Source: Nocardioides rubriscoriae (GTDB lineage Bacteria; Actinomycetota; Actinomycetes; Propionibacteriales; Nocardioidaceae). From it: a stretch of 64,000 nucleotides of DNA. Within the stretch, counting starts at the first letter, position 1. Each line of letters starts with the position of its first letter. Position numbers and translations under genes: made by a program. The notes beneath the pieces were generated by a model. It saw only the letters and a program-made list of their open reading frames with translations, was not told where the DNA came from and did no database searches. This document shows positions 49,412 to 58,058 of the stretch, one piece after another. Where the stretch lies: NCBI RefSeq assembly GCF_008087085.1, contig NZ_VIYJ01000002.1:607253-671252 (forward strand). Direction: 5' to 3'.

Positions 49412-50404
49412 ATGGGCCTCCCTCCTCGTCTGCTGCTCCCCCTGCTCCTCGTCGTCTCGCTGCTGCTCCCGCTCGGGGCATCCCCGTCCCAGGCGGCGTC
49501 CGGCACGGCACCGTCCACGGCACCGTCCACGGCACCGTCCACGGCATCGTCCGCGGCACCGGTCGGACGCGCCGGCCCGGGCACCGGCGACGACTTCCCG
49601 CGGCTGCCCGCGAGCTGCTACGACGCCCACGACGTCATCACCAGCCCGTGCCGCGTCACGCGCTACCCCGGGCGGCCGATGGTGGTGCTGTGGGGTGACT
49701 CGCACGCCCAGATGTACCTCCCGGCGCTGCGGCAGGTGGCCCGTCACCAGCGCATCAACCTGACGGCGGTTCTCTTCGGCGGCTGCCCGATCAGCACGCC
49801 CTACCCGCGCAGCTCCGGCTTCCAGCGCACCGGCTGCGACGACCACAACGTCCGGTCGCTGGCCTACGTCCGCGACCTGACTCAGCGCCGCAGCCGGGTG
49901 CGGATCGTCATCGGCGGGTTCTGGTCCGGCTACCGCCAGGCCTACGCGCTGGTGCGCGAGGAGGAGCGCACCGGCGTGCCGTCGGGGCTCAGCGACTACC
50001 GCGAGCAGATGGCCCGGCTCGGTGTCGAGCGTTCGCGCCCGATGTTCCGCGCGATCGGTCGCCTCGGCGTCCCGGTCGACATGATCGGCCAGGCCGCGAC
50101 GGTGCCGCTCGATCCGCGCCGCTGCGCCGCCGGGCGCGAGCCCTACCAGTGCGACCTCCCGCGCCGGCGGGCCCTGCTCGACGAGGCCGACAACCGGCGC
50201 TGGATCCGCTCGAACCTGATGTCGGTCCTGCCCGGACGACCGCGGCTCATCGACGCCACCGACACCTACTGCGACACGCGGACCTGCTTCGCCCACGTCG
50301 GCGACGCCAACACGTTCTACGACGACATCCACCTCGGCGCGCGGCTGACCGCGACCATGGCGGCCTACTTCCGTCCGGTCTTCCGCGACGTGCTGGCACG
50401 ATGA
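49412..50404 (+). CDS. Secreted stand-alone SGNH-domain protein, copy 2
   Basis: 330 aa. Signal peptide (1-28, SQA), then a repeat linker (TAPSTAPSTAPST) encoded by 12-bp units. SGNH motifs: VVLWGDSHAQM (S97) and YDDIHLG (D304, H307). It aligns with the copy at 47937 over its length (GSNWSGFR/GGFWSGYR, DIIGQAATVP/DMIGQAATVP). The acyltransferase-3 membrane half is missing here too. It starts 22 bp after the KSI stop, so both may share one transcript. Confidence 0.85.
   Translation: MGLPPRLLLPLLLVVSLLLPLGASPSQAASGTAPSTAPSTAPSTASSAAPVGRAGPGTGDDFPRLPASCYDAHDVITSPCRVTRYPGRPMVVLWGDSHAQMYLPALRQVARHQRINLTAVLFGGCPISTPYPRSSGFQRTGCDDHNVRSLAYVRDLTQRRSRVRIVIGGFWSGYRQAYALVREEERTGVPSGLSDYREQMARLGVERSRPMFRAIGRLGVPVDMIGQAATVPLDPRRCAAGREPYQCDLPRRRALLDEADNRRWIRSNLMSVLPGRPRLIDATDTYCDTRTCFAHVGDANTFYDDIHLGARLTATMAAYFRPVFRDVLAR
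49501..49556. repeat. 12-bp tandem repeat in SGNH copy 2
   Basis: CACGGCACCGTC is repeated about four times after the signal peptide and encodes the (TAPS)n linker. The location matches that of the 12-bp array in copy 1, although the units differ in sequence. Confidence 0.9.
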
Positions 50405-50408
50405 GGCC

Positions 50409-50720
50409 ATGACGGCGTACTGGATCAGCAGCTATCTCGAGGTCACCGACGAGACCAGGCTCAAGGCCTATGCCGAGCTCGCGTTCCCGGCGCTCACCAG
50501 CGCCGGCGGCACCTTCCTCGCGCGCTCGACGCCTGCGGCGGTCTACGAGGCCGGGCGCGACATGCGCACGGTGCTCATCGAGTTCGAGTCGGCCGAGGCG
50601 GCCGTGGCGGCCCACGACAGCGCCGCCTACCAGGAGGCGCTCGAGGCGCTCGGCGACGGCGCCGTGCGCGACATGCGGATCGTCGAGGGCATCGCGCCCG
50701 CCCCCGTCAGCGACCGATGA
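50409..50720 (+). CDS. DUF1330 family protein
   Basis: 103 aa. The conserved start TAYWISSYLEVTDETRLKAY and the segment GGTFLARS, with VLIEFESAEAAVAAHDSAAY, match DUF1330, a ferredoxin-like alpha-beta fold related to antibiotic-biosynthesis monooxygenase-like proteins. Function unknown. It overlaps the crotonase gene by ATGA (50717-50720), so the two form an operon, and begins 4 bp after SGNH copy 2. Confidence 0.9.
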   Translation: MTAYWISSYLEVTDETRLKAYAELAFPALTSAGGTFLARSTPAAVYEAGRDMRTVLIEFESAEAAVAAHDSAAYQEALEALGDGAVRDMRIVEGIAPAPVSDR

Positions 50721-51445
50721 GCGTGCTCGACACCAGCCGGGACGGGGCCGTCTCGGTCCTGGAGCTGCGCCGCCCCGAGCGTCGCAACGCCCTCGACCTC
50801 GAGCTGTGCCGGGCGATCACCGCGGCGGCCGGTGCCGAGGTGGCGGCCGGGGCCCGGGTGCTCGTCGTGACCGGCGGCGGCACGTCGTTCTGCTCCGGCG
50901 CCGACCTGACCGGCGTCTACGGCGACGACTTCCTGCAGGCGCTCTACGGCATGCTGCACGGCCCCCAGGGCCTCACCTCGCTGCCCGTGCCGGTCATCGC
51001 CGCGGTCAACGGTCCCGCCATCGGGGCCGGCACCCAGCTCGCGCTCGCCAGCGACCTGCGCGTCGCCGACGAGACCGCGAAGTTCGCCGTGCCCACCCCG
51101 CGCAACGGGATGGCCGTCGACGCCTGGACGATCCGCCGGCTCGCCGACGTCGCGGGGGGCGGCGTCGCCCGGCGGCTGATGATCGCCGCCGAGACCGTCG
51201 ACCGTGACGAGGCCCTCGCCTGCGGGCTCGCCGACCGCGCCGGCACCCTCGACGACGCGCTCGCCTGGGCCCACGAGATCGCCGCTCTCGCACCGCTGTC
51301 GCTGGCGCACAACAAGGCGGTCCTCAACGGCGCCGACGACGCCACGGCCGAGACGTCGTTCGCGGTGTGCTGGGCCAGCGAGGACGTCCGCGAGGCGGCC
51401 ACCGCGCGTACCGAGAAGCGCGCACCGGTGTTCACGGGTCGCTGA
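50717..51445 (+). CDS. Enoyl-CoA hydratase/isomerase (crotonase) family protein
   Basis: 242 aa. The crotonase oxyanion hole is formed by GGTSFCSGADL and NGPAIGAGTQLAL, and the C-terminus EKRAPVFTGR is typical of actinobacterial members. The two catalytic glutamates of true hydratases are not evident in the AVPTPRNGMAVDAW region, so the reaction may be isomerisation, hydrolysis or other CoA chemistry. Coupled to the DUF1330 gene. It lies within 1.5 kb of the KSI gene but has no KstR box of its own. Confidence 0.85.
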   Translation: MSVLDTSRDGAVSVLELRRPERRNALDLELCRAITAAAGAEVAAGARVLVVTGGGTSFCSGADLTGVYGDDFLQALYGMLHGPQGLTSLPVPVIAAVNGPAIGAGTQLALASDLRVADETAKFAVPTPRNGMAVDAWTIRRLADVAGGGVARRLMIAAETVDRDEALACGLADRAGTLDDALAWAHEIAALAPLSLAHNKAVLNGADDATAETSFAVCWASEDVREAATARTEKRAPVFTGR

Positions 51446-51482
51446 GCCGATCGGTTCGACCCCGGCGCCCTCACCGGGCCCG

Positions 51483-51488
51483 TACCGT
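51483..51488 (+). promoter_or_regulatory. -10 element of a leaderless promoter
   Basis: TACCGT lies 6 nt before the ATG at 51495. There is no ribosome site. Confidence 0.45.
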
Positions 51489-51494
51489 GGGGTG

Positions 51495-53315
51495 ATGGAG
51501 CGGGTACTGGTGGGGTCGCGGCGGCTGCTGCTGTGCGTGCTGGCCGCCGGGGTCCTCGGACTGCCCCTCGCCTTCTCGTGGGCGGTCACCCACACCGAGG
51601 TCACCGAGAAGATCGGGACGTCGCCGACGACGTTCACCCTGTCGACCCAGGGTCACAGCGAGGTGCGGCTCGGCATCGCCGGCACCGTCTACCTGCCCGA
51701 GTCGCGCGGCCCGATCGGTCTCGTGGCGACCGTCGACGGGCCCGGCGACCCGGGCGCCGGCGACGGCGACCTGGCCAACTACGTGCGGCCCGAGATGCTC
51801 GAGCTCTACGCCGGGCTGTTCCACGACCCCGCTGCCGCGGTCGCGCAGTACGTCGACCTCGTCGAGGCCGAGCTGCGCCACCAGCTGCTGGTGTCGACCG
51901 CGGTGGTCGCGCTGGTCGGCGGGGTGGGGCTGTTCGCGCTGCACGAGCTGTTGCCGGTGCAGCTGCGCCGCGACCGACGCCGCGACACCCTGCGCGTCGG
52001 GCTGGCGGCGCTGCTCGTGCTGGGGATGACCACCGGCCTGGCCTCGGTGCAGCTGCAGGGCTCCGAGGGCGGTCGCGGACCGACCGCGGGCACCTACGAG
52101 CTGGCCTCGCTCGACGGCACCCTGGCCGACGGCGCCACGACCGACAGCCCCGTCGTCCGGGCGCTGCTGGGAGGGGCGTTGGCCAAGGCGCAGACGCTGG
52201 TGGACCGGCAGGAGGCCGGCGAGCAGGCGTTCCGCAGCGTCGCCGAGACCGGCCTCGACGACCAGGCCGACCTGTTCGAGGGCCCGGCCGACGGTGAGGT
52301 GGCGGTGATGATGCAGTCGGACATGCACTGCAGCACCAGCATGATCCGCCTGCAGCGGCGGGTGTTCTCGATGCTGGCCGAGGCCGGGGACGCCCCGTCG
52401 CTCCTGGCCGTCACGGGCGACCTCACCACCAACGGGACCGCGGCCGAGGGCACCTGCATCGCCGACGAGGCGGCGATCGCGGGCGACGCCCCGGTGGCGG
52501 CCATCACCGGCAACCACGAGTCGGCCGTGAGCGAGGAGCAGATGTCCGACGCGGGCATGACGGTGCTCGACGGGTCGGTCGAGGAGGTCGGCGGGGTCCG
52601 CGTGCTCGGCGACGGCGACCCGTCACGCACCGAGCTCTTCGGTGCCACGGCGCTGCGCGGCGACGAGGGCCAGGACGGCCAGGGGCGACGGCTGCGCGAG
52701 GTCGCCGCGGACGCGGACCCCGACGAGCGCCCCAGCCTGGTCATGGTGCACGAGGCCTACGCCGCCCAGGCGTTCCTCGACATCGACTCGGTCGACACCC
52801 TGGTGCTGTCCCACGTGCCCTCACTGACCCGGCCGCCGGCCGACCCCGACGACGACGGGGTGGGCGACGTGCCGGCCGGCGCGGTCCTCTACGGCCACTG
52901 GCACCGCTCGATCGACCCCCGGGTGCTCTGGAACTCCGACGGCACCTGGACCCTGCTCATGGAGCTCGACACCACCGGCGGCGCGGTGGACACCCCCACG
53001 ATCAACAACTTCTCGACCCCGTGGTCGCGCCCGCAGCAGGAGGCGTCGTTCCCGGTGCTGTTCCTCGACCGGGGCTCCCGGCTGGTCACCGGCTACCAGC
53101 TCTACCGCTTCGACACCGACGGCACCGTGACCGTGGAGCCGCGGGTCGACGTCGGGGCCACTGTGCCCGAGCGGGCGACGGCGGCGCCGCAGGCGGACGC
53201 CTACGTCGGGAGCCAGGACACGTGCCCGGCCAGGGCGGCGTACCCGACGAACGCGCCGACGTCGAGCAGCGTGTGCGTCACGACCAGCGGCGTGACCCGG
53301 CCCCAGCGCCGGTAG
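51495..53315 (+). CDS. Membrane-anchored metallophosphoesterase
   Basis: 606 aa. Membrane segments at about 10-30, 130-155 and 165-188 frame a region outside the membrane, followed by the calcineurin-like phosphoesterase domain: SDMHC (D276, H278), TGDLTTNG, TGNHES (N340, H341), VHEAY and GHWHRS (H468, H470). The metal-binding set is complete. The substrate is unknown. The last 38 residues are read antisense to the CPBP gene end (53201-53315), an unusual overlap suggesting that an earlier stop was lost. Confidence 0.82.
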   Translation: MERVLVGSRRLLLCVLAAGVLGLPLAFSWAVTHTEVTEKIGTSPTTFTLSTQGHSEVRLGIAGTVYLPESRGPIGLVATVDGPGDPGAGDGDLANYVRPEMLELYAGLFHDPAAAVAQYVDLVEAELRHQLLVSTAVVALVGGVGLFALHELLPVQLRRDRRRDTLRVGLAALLVLGMTTGLASVQLQGSEGGRGPTAGTYELASLDGTLADGATTDSPVVRALLGGALAKAQTLVDRQEAGEQAFRSVAETGLDDQADLFEGPADGEVAVMMQSDMHCSTSMIRLQRRVFSMLAEAGDAPSLLAVTGDLTTNGTAAEGTCIADEAAIAGDAPVAAITGNHESAVSEEQMSDAGMTVLDGSVEEVGGVRVLGDGDPSRTELFGATALRGDEGQDGQGRRLREVAADADPDERPSLVMVHEAYAAQAFLDIDSVDTLVLSHVPSLTRPPADPDDDGVGDVPAGAVLYGHWHRSIDPRVLWNSDGTWTLLMELDTTGGAVDTPTINNFSTPWSRPQQEASFPVLFLDRGSRLVTGYQLYRFDTDGTVTVEPRVDVGATVPERATAAPQADAYVGSQDTCPARAAYPTNAPTSSSVCVTTSGVTRPQRR

Positions 53316-54010
53316 AGCCAGCCGAACAGCAGGCCCATCACGAGGTTGCCGACGAAGCCGCCGAGCCCCTGGTAGAGGTGGTAGCTGCCACGCAGGAGCG
53401 CGGCGAGCCCGATCGCCCTGATGTCGGAGAAGCCGAGCTGGCGCAGCCGGACCAGCACGTAGCCCAGGACGACGAACTCCTCGAGCACGGCGTTCTTGAC
53501 CGCCTGCAGCACCAGCACCGGCACGTTCCACCACGGCGAGGTGTCGAGGCCGGACGCGGCGACGGTGAGGTTGAGCCCGAGGGCGTGCATCCCGAGGTAG
53601 AACAGCAGACCGACCGACCCGACGCCCGCCGCGATCAACGCACCCGTCGGCACGTCGCGCCAGCCGGCGCCCTTGAACCACACGTCGCGCAGCACCGACC
53701 CCGTGCGGACCAGGAGGTAGCCCGCCAGGGCGACCGGCGCCAGCGCGAACACGATGCCGAGCAGCTGGTAGGTCAGGTCGAGCAGGGGCCGCTCGGGGGT
53801 GTAGGTGCCGTTGAGGGTGGTGGTCTGGGCGGCCAGGCCGCCCGGCTCAGTCGCCGCGGCGATGAGCGAGACCACGGAGTAGACCGCGCTGCGGCCCAGC
53901 GACAGCGACAGCACGATCAACAGCTCGACGACGAGCAGGCGTCGGCTCGGGAGCGACGGTGACCCCGATGACGCCGGTGACCGAGGCTCCCCCGCGGCGT
54001 ACGTCGTCAT
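53201..54010 (-). CDS. CPBP-family intramembrane metalloprotease-like protein
   Basis: 269 aa from ATG 54010 (other ATGs at 54019 and 54022). About eight membrane segments. The CPBP/Abi motifs are present: VLEEFVVLGYV (first Glu pair), GSYHLYQG (second His) and HTLLDV (third His). The Arg of the EExxxR signature is not in place. Relatives process prenylated proteins or confer bacteriocin self-immunity. Its 3' end overlaps the phosphoesterase gene by 115 bp, tail to tail. Confidence 0.85.
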   Translation of the reverse strand: MTTYAAGEPRSPASSGSPSLPSRRLLVVELLIVLSLSLGRSAVYSVVSLIAAATEPGGLAAQTTTLNGTYTPERPLLDLTYQLLGIVFALAPVALAGYLLVRTGSVLRDVWFKGAGWRDVPTGALIAAGVGSVGLLFYLGMHALGLNLTVAASGLDTSPWWNVPVLVLQAVKNAVLEEFVVLGYVLVRLRQLGFSDIRAIGLAALLRGSYHLYQGLGGFVGNLVMGLLFGWLYRRWGRVTPLVVTHTLLDVGAFVGYAALAGHVSWLPT

Positions 54011-54077
54011 GGGGACCATCATGCGGACCGCGTGCAAGGTGGTCGCACCGCGAGGGAGGGCGGCCCGCCGCCGACGG

Positions 54078-54557
54078 CTACCAGCCGAGGGTGTCGCGGG
54101 CGGCCGCGGCGACCTGCTCGAACCGCGTGCGGTCGAGCGCGGCACCCTCCCGGCGTACGTCGCCGGGGGCGAGCCGCAGCACCCGGTCCAGGCGCACCTC
54201 GCTGGGCCGGCCCTGGCGGTCCCACGCACCCGTGCCGATGTCGAACCAGACGGGGCCGTCGGGTCGGCGCGGGTCGCGGTCGTGGTCCTTGCTCGTGAGC
54301 ATCAGACCGAGCAGGTCGCCGCCCGAGCGGGCGAGCACCAGCACAGGGCGGTCCTTGCCCTGCGTGGGGTCCTCCTCGAACGGCACCCAGGCCCACACCA
54401 CCTCGCCGGGGTCGGCGTCGCCGTCGGCCCGAGGGGCGTACTCGATCGTGGCGCGCCCCTCGTAGTCGCCGCGGTAGGCGGCGTTCGCCGGCTCCGCCGA
54501 GGCTCTTCCGGGACGCCGCCGGCGTGCCACCCATCCGCGCAGACCCAGCCTCACCAT
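54078..54557 (-). CDS. PemK/MazF-like protein
   Basis: 159 aa. The core (about 50-159) shows GEVVWAWVPFEEDPTQGKDR, PVLVLARSG, LLGLMLTSKDHDRD and VRLDRVLRLAP, matching the PemK/MazF endoribonuclease fold with the conserved Arg-x-Ser/Thr-bearing strands (LTSKD). The N-terminal 35 residues are a basic extension. No antitoxin gene adjoins it on either side, so it may be an orphan or a non-toxic derivative common in actinobacteria. It stands 68 bp upstream of the CPBP gene, same strand. Confidence 0.75.
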   Translation of the reverse strand: MVRLGLRGWVARRRRPGRASAEPANAAYRGDYEGRATIEYAPRADGDADPGEVVWAWVPFEEDPTQGKDRPVLVLARSGGDLLGLMLTSKDHDRDPRRPDGPVWFDIGTGAWDRQGRPSEVRLDRVLRLAPGDVRREGAALDRTRFEQVAAAARDTLGW

Positions 54558-54763
54558 GTACGCACCCTAGGCGCGCGCCGACCGCTCGTCTGGGGACCCG
54601 CCGCCTACCACCGTCGCGGCGCTGGCGCAAGTGGACTGAGCCTCTACGAGACCAGCGACGTGTCTTGGGAGGGTGGCCCCTTGACGGGGCACAGACAGAT
54701 CCGGGACGGCGTCCTGCCCACGGGGCCTGCCGCTTCGTGATCAGACGGAGAAGAGGCATCCTG
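54558..54763 (+). other. Non-coding leader of the LOX-like gene
   Basis: 206 bp. It holds TTGACG (54681-54686) and short GC hairpins such as GCCCCTTGACGGGGC (54676-54690), then the ribosome site AAGAGG. No known riboswitch signature was matched. Confidence 0.35.
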
Positions 54764-56449
54764 ATGAAGAGATTCATCGTGGCGCTGGTGCTGGCCCTGA
54801 CGGCCTTGACGGCGCTGTCGCCCAGCACGGCCGGCCCCGCGTCGGCGGCGGTCGCAGGAGACGACGTGGTCATCGGGAGTGCGTCCCTGCCACTGTCCGG
54901 CGTCGACGTCTACCGCTCGGCCAACGCCCTCGTGCAGTACACCGCTGCCAAGGGCGCCACCACCGGCACCAACTCCTACGGCTTCGAGGCTGCGGTCGTG
55001 GGCGGCAAGATCACCGCCGTCGCGAACGGCGTGGGCAACATGGCCATCCCCGCCAACGGCTACGTGCTGTCGGGTCACGGCACGGCCAGGACCTGGCTGC
55101 AGACGAACGCGAAGGTCGGGGCCACCGTGACCATCGGCGGCACCGCTCCCCCGCCCCCGCCCCCGCCGCCGCCCACCGGCGCCAGCGTGACCGTCGCCGG
55201 CCAGACGCTGGCCCTGACCGGCACCGACGTCCCACGGACCACCAACGCCCTGGTGCTGTACCGGACCGGCGCCACCACCGGCACCAACTCCTACGGCTAC
55301 GAGGCGGCCGTGGTCGGCGGACTGGTGACCAGGGTCGAGAACGGCGTGGGCAACATGGCGATCCCGTCCGGCGGGTTCGTCCTGTCCGGGCACGGGACCG
55401 CCAGGACCTGGCTCGTCGCCTACGCGAAGGTCGGGGCCACGGTCGTCGTCAACGGCGGTGGTGGCGGTCCGGGCAGCCCGCCGGCTCCCGTCGTCGAGAC
55501 CCGACAGGTCGACGGGACCGCGACCTGCCAGACCCTCACCGTGCAGGTGCGGACCGAGAAGCGGACCAACACGTGGCAGTGGGACGGGACGGCCTGGGTC
55601 CCCAGCTGGAGCGCCTGGGCGCCCACGGGCGAGACGTCGACCCGGCCCGCCACGGCCGCGGACTGCGTGCACGTGGTGGCGTCACCTCCCGCGGACGCGC
55701 TGCTGCCGGACCTGCGGGTCAAGGGCCTCAACAAGTGCGGGACGGGCGACAGCACGGCCACCGGCGGCAGCTGCTTCCTGATCGTGAACCCCGCCCCGTA
55801 CAACCAGGACTTCCCCCAGCTGCAGGGCCGCAAGCTGCTGAAGTTCCCGGTGATCACCCTCAACGTCGGTGTCGGACCGGCCGAGGTCATCGCCGACCGC
55901 ACCTCGACCGACCAGACCGACTGGAGGGCGTACCAGACCTTCTAGCGCCCGAACGGCGAACGGCAGTCCGTGGTCTCCCCGGGGGTGAAGTTCCACTACG
56001 CCGGCGACGGTCACAACCACTGGCACTTCACCGACTTCGACGACTACTGGATCGAGACGCTGGGCGGGACCGACCTGCGCAGTGCCGAGAAGCACGGCTA
56101 CTGCCTGGAGGACAACACCACCTGGGCCGGCCTCGCCGGCGCCGCGGGTGTGCCCACCAGCCCGGTCTACCTCGGCGCCACGTCGTGCGGGAAGGGTCTT
56201 CCCCAGGCGCTGACGGTCATCGAGGGCCTGAGCCGCGGCTGGGGCGACACCTACCCGCTGACGCTGCCCGACCAGGCGATCGACGTCACCGGTCTGCCGG
56301 ACGGCCGCTACCGGGTGGGCATCACGGCCGACGCGCTCGGTGCGGTCGTCGAGGGCGACGAGTCCAACAACACCGCCACCATGGAGATCTCGATCTCCGG
56401 CAACACCGTCACGACCTACCCCGCCACGGCGACCGGCGGACTCAACTAG
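54764..56449 (+). pseudogene. Secreted lysyl-oxidase-like protein interrupted by an in-frame TAG
   Basis: 562 codons from ATG 54764. A signal peptide (1-28) is followed by two similar modules (about 30-122 and 137-220), each with TTGTNSYG(F/Y)EAAVVGG, GVGNMAIP and VLSGHGTARTWL, joined by a run of prolines. A linker and then a lysyl-oxidase-type domain follow. Codon 394 (55943-55945) is TAG, after YQTF and before RPNGERQSVVSPGVKFHY. The copper motif GHNHWHF (H417, H419, H421) lies after the stop in the same frame, and the frame stays open to TAG at 56447. Whether the TAG is read through, a lesion or an error is unknown. Confidence 0.8.
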
Positions 56450-56472
56450 GGCGCGGCTCCTCCTGGCACGGC

Positions 56473-57261
56473 TCAGACGACGGCCACCCCGAACCGCTGC
56501 AGCACCAGCCGCTCGGCCAGCTGCGCCAGCACGTAGAGCAGGATCGAGGCCAGGGTCACCACGACGACCAGGGCCCAGAGCTTGTCGTACTGGTAGAGCG
56601 CGAGCGAGGTGTTGACCGCCTTGCCGACGCTGTCGGTGGTGGTGAAGTACTCCGCGATCAGGGCGCCGGTGATCGCACCCGGCACCGAGATACGTACCGC
56701 GGCGAACAGCGACGGGAGCGCTGTCGGGTAGGCGACGCGCCGCAGCACGTCGATCGTCGAGCCGCCGTAGACCGTGACGACGTCGCGCATCTGCGGGGTG
56801 ACCGACCGCAGCCCGTAGGCGATGGTCACCAGCGCGGGGAAGAGCACCACGATCCCGCTCATCACCGCGACGCAGAGGAACCCGTTGCCGAAGATCAGCG
56901 TGATGATCGGGGCGAGCGCCACGAGCGGCACGGTGCGCAGCAGGAGGACGACGGGCAGCGTGGCGGCCTCGACGCCGCGTGAGAGCACCATCCCGGTCGC
57001 CAGCAGCGTCGCGGCGACCAGGCCGGCCACGAAGCCGATACCGGCGTCGAGCAGTGTCCGGCGCAGCGGCCCGAGCACGTCGGCACGGTTCTCGGCGGCG
57101 TCGGGGTCGGTCACCAGCCAGGCCCACACGTCGGCAGGGCGTCGTACGACGAGGTCGCTGACGTCCGAGACGTGGAGGAGCAGCGCCCACAGGCCCACGA
57201 CGACGGCGAGCACGAAGGCCAGGTTGAGCGCCGGGCGACCGACCAGCCGGAGCGCCGTCAC
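56473..57261 (-). CDS. ABC transporter permease (NitT/TauT/SsuC type), subunit 2
   Basis: 262 aa from GTG 57261, overlapping the stop of the next permease by GTGA. About six membrane helices with the EAA loop around YGGSTIDVLRRVAYPTALPS. The family imports nitrate, taurine, sulfonates, or pyrimidine precursors. It is the last gene of the four-gene operon SBP-ATPase-permease-permease. A 4-aa step and the same fold make a heterodimeric channel with the 57258 gene likely. Confidence 0.88.
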   Translation of the reverse strand: MTALRLVGRPALNLAFVLAVVVGLWALLLHVSDVSDLVVRRPADVWAWLVTDPDAAENRADVLGPLRRTLLDAGIGFVAGLVAATLLATGMVLSRGVEAATLPVVLLLRTVPLVALAPIITLIFGNGFLCVAVMSGIVVLFPALVTIAYGLRSVTPQMRDVVTVYGGSTIDVLRRVAYPTALPSLFAAVRISVPGAITGALIAEYFTTTDSVGKAVNTSLALYQYDKLWALVVVVTLASILLYVLAQLAERLVLQRFGVAVV

Positions 57262-58058
57262 CTCGCCACGCCCTTCGACCACGGCGTCACGAACCGGCCG
57301 AGCAGCCCGATCGCGAGGTAGGCGACCCCGGCGACGACGGCGCACGCGATGCCGAGGGACCAGGCCAGCGCCGTCTCGCGGTTGTTCTGGGCGAGGATGA
57401 GCGAGGGTCCGACACCGACCTCGAGGTGCCGGTCGAAGTACTCGCCCAGCAGGGCACCGAGGTAGGCCGCCGGGGCGGCGACCTGCAGCGTGGTGAACAG
57501 GGCGGGCAGGGCCGAGACGAGGCGCACCCGGAAGAACTGCTGCGGCTTGCCGCCGCCGTAGACCGAGACCACGTCGAGCGCGGCCGGGTCGGCGGAGCGG
57601 AAGCCCAGCACGGCTCCGACGACGGTCGTGAAGAAGACCGACACCGCGGCGAGGTCGACGGCGGTGGCCGAGTGGCCGCCCGGTTCGGGCAGGTCGTGGA
57701 CGATGATGAGGATCGGCGCGAGCACGACGACCGGCAGGCAGTAGGTCACCACGGCGAGCTGCATCACCACCGGCTCCAGCCGTGGCACCAGCAGCACCAG
57801 CGTGGCGAGCACGAGGGCGGCCCCGACGCCGACGACGTAGCCGCGCACGGCCTCGCCGAGGGTGACCGAGAAGATCTCGCGGTAGTAGGACGGGCCACGC
57901 TCGCGGAAGACGTCGAGCACGTCGGGTGGCGTCGGGACCTGGTGGCCGGCCAGCCAGGTCGCGGCCGACACCCACCAGACCGCGAGGGTCACGGCGGTGC
58001 CGAGGACGCCGAGCAGCAGGGTGCGGCGCTGCTCGGCCGACAGGGTCGGTCGACGCAT
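57258..58058 (-). CDS. ABC transporter permease (NitT/TauT/SsuC type), subunit 1
   Basis: 266 aa from ATG 58058, one base into the ATPase stop (TGATG). Membrane helices start at about 14; the ATPase-contact loop is VYGGGKPQQFFRVRLVSALP. Residues 130-150 contain a soluble insert. It forms the second half of the permease pair with the next gene. Two distinct permeases with one ATPase are typical of riboflavin- and thiamine-precursor or NMT1-type importers. Confidence 0.88.
   Translation of the reverse strand: MRRPTLSAEQRRTLLLGVLGTAVTLAVWWVSAATWLAGHQVPTPPDVLDVFRERGPSYYREIFSVTLGEAVRGYVVGVGAALVLATLVLLVPRLEPVVMQLAVVTYCLPVVVLAPILIIVHDLPEPGGHSATAVDLAAVSVFFTTVVGAVLGFRSADPAALDVVSVYGGGKPQQFFRVRLVSALPALFTTLQVAAPAAYLGALLGEYFDRHLEVGVGPSLILAQNNRETALAWSLGIACAVVAGVAYLAIGLLGRFVTPWSKGVAR

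Noticed and set aside
54558..54763. Cyclic-di-GMP or cyclic-di-AMP riboswitch before the LOX-like gene
   Set aside because: A GCGCAAG-like segment is present, but the rest of the consensus is missing.
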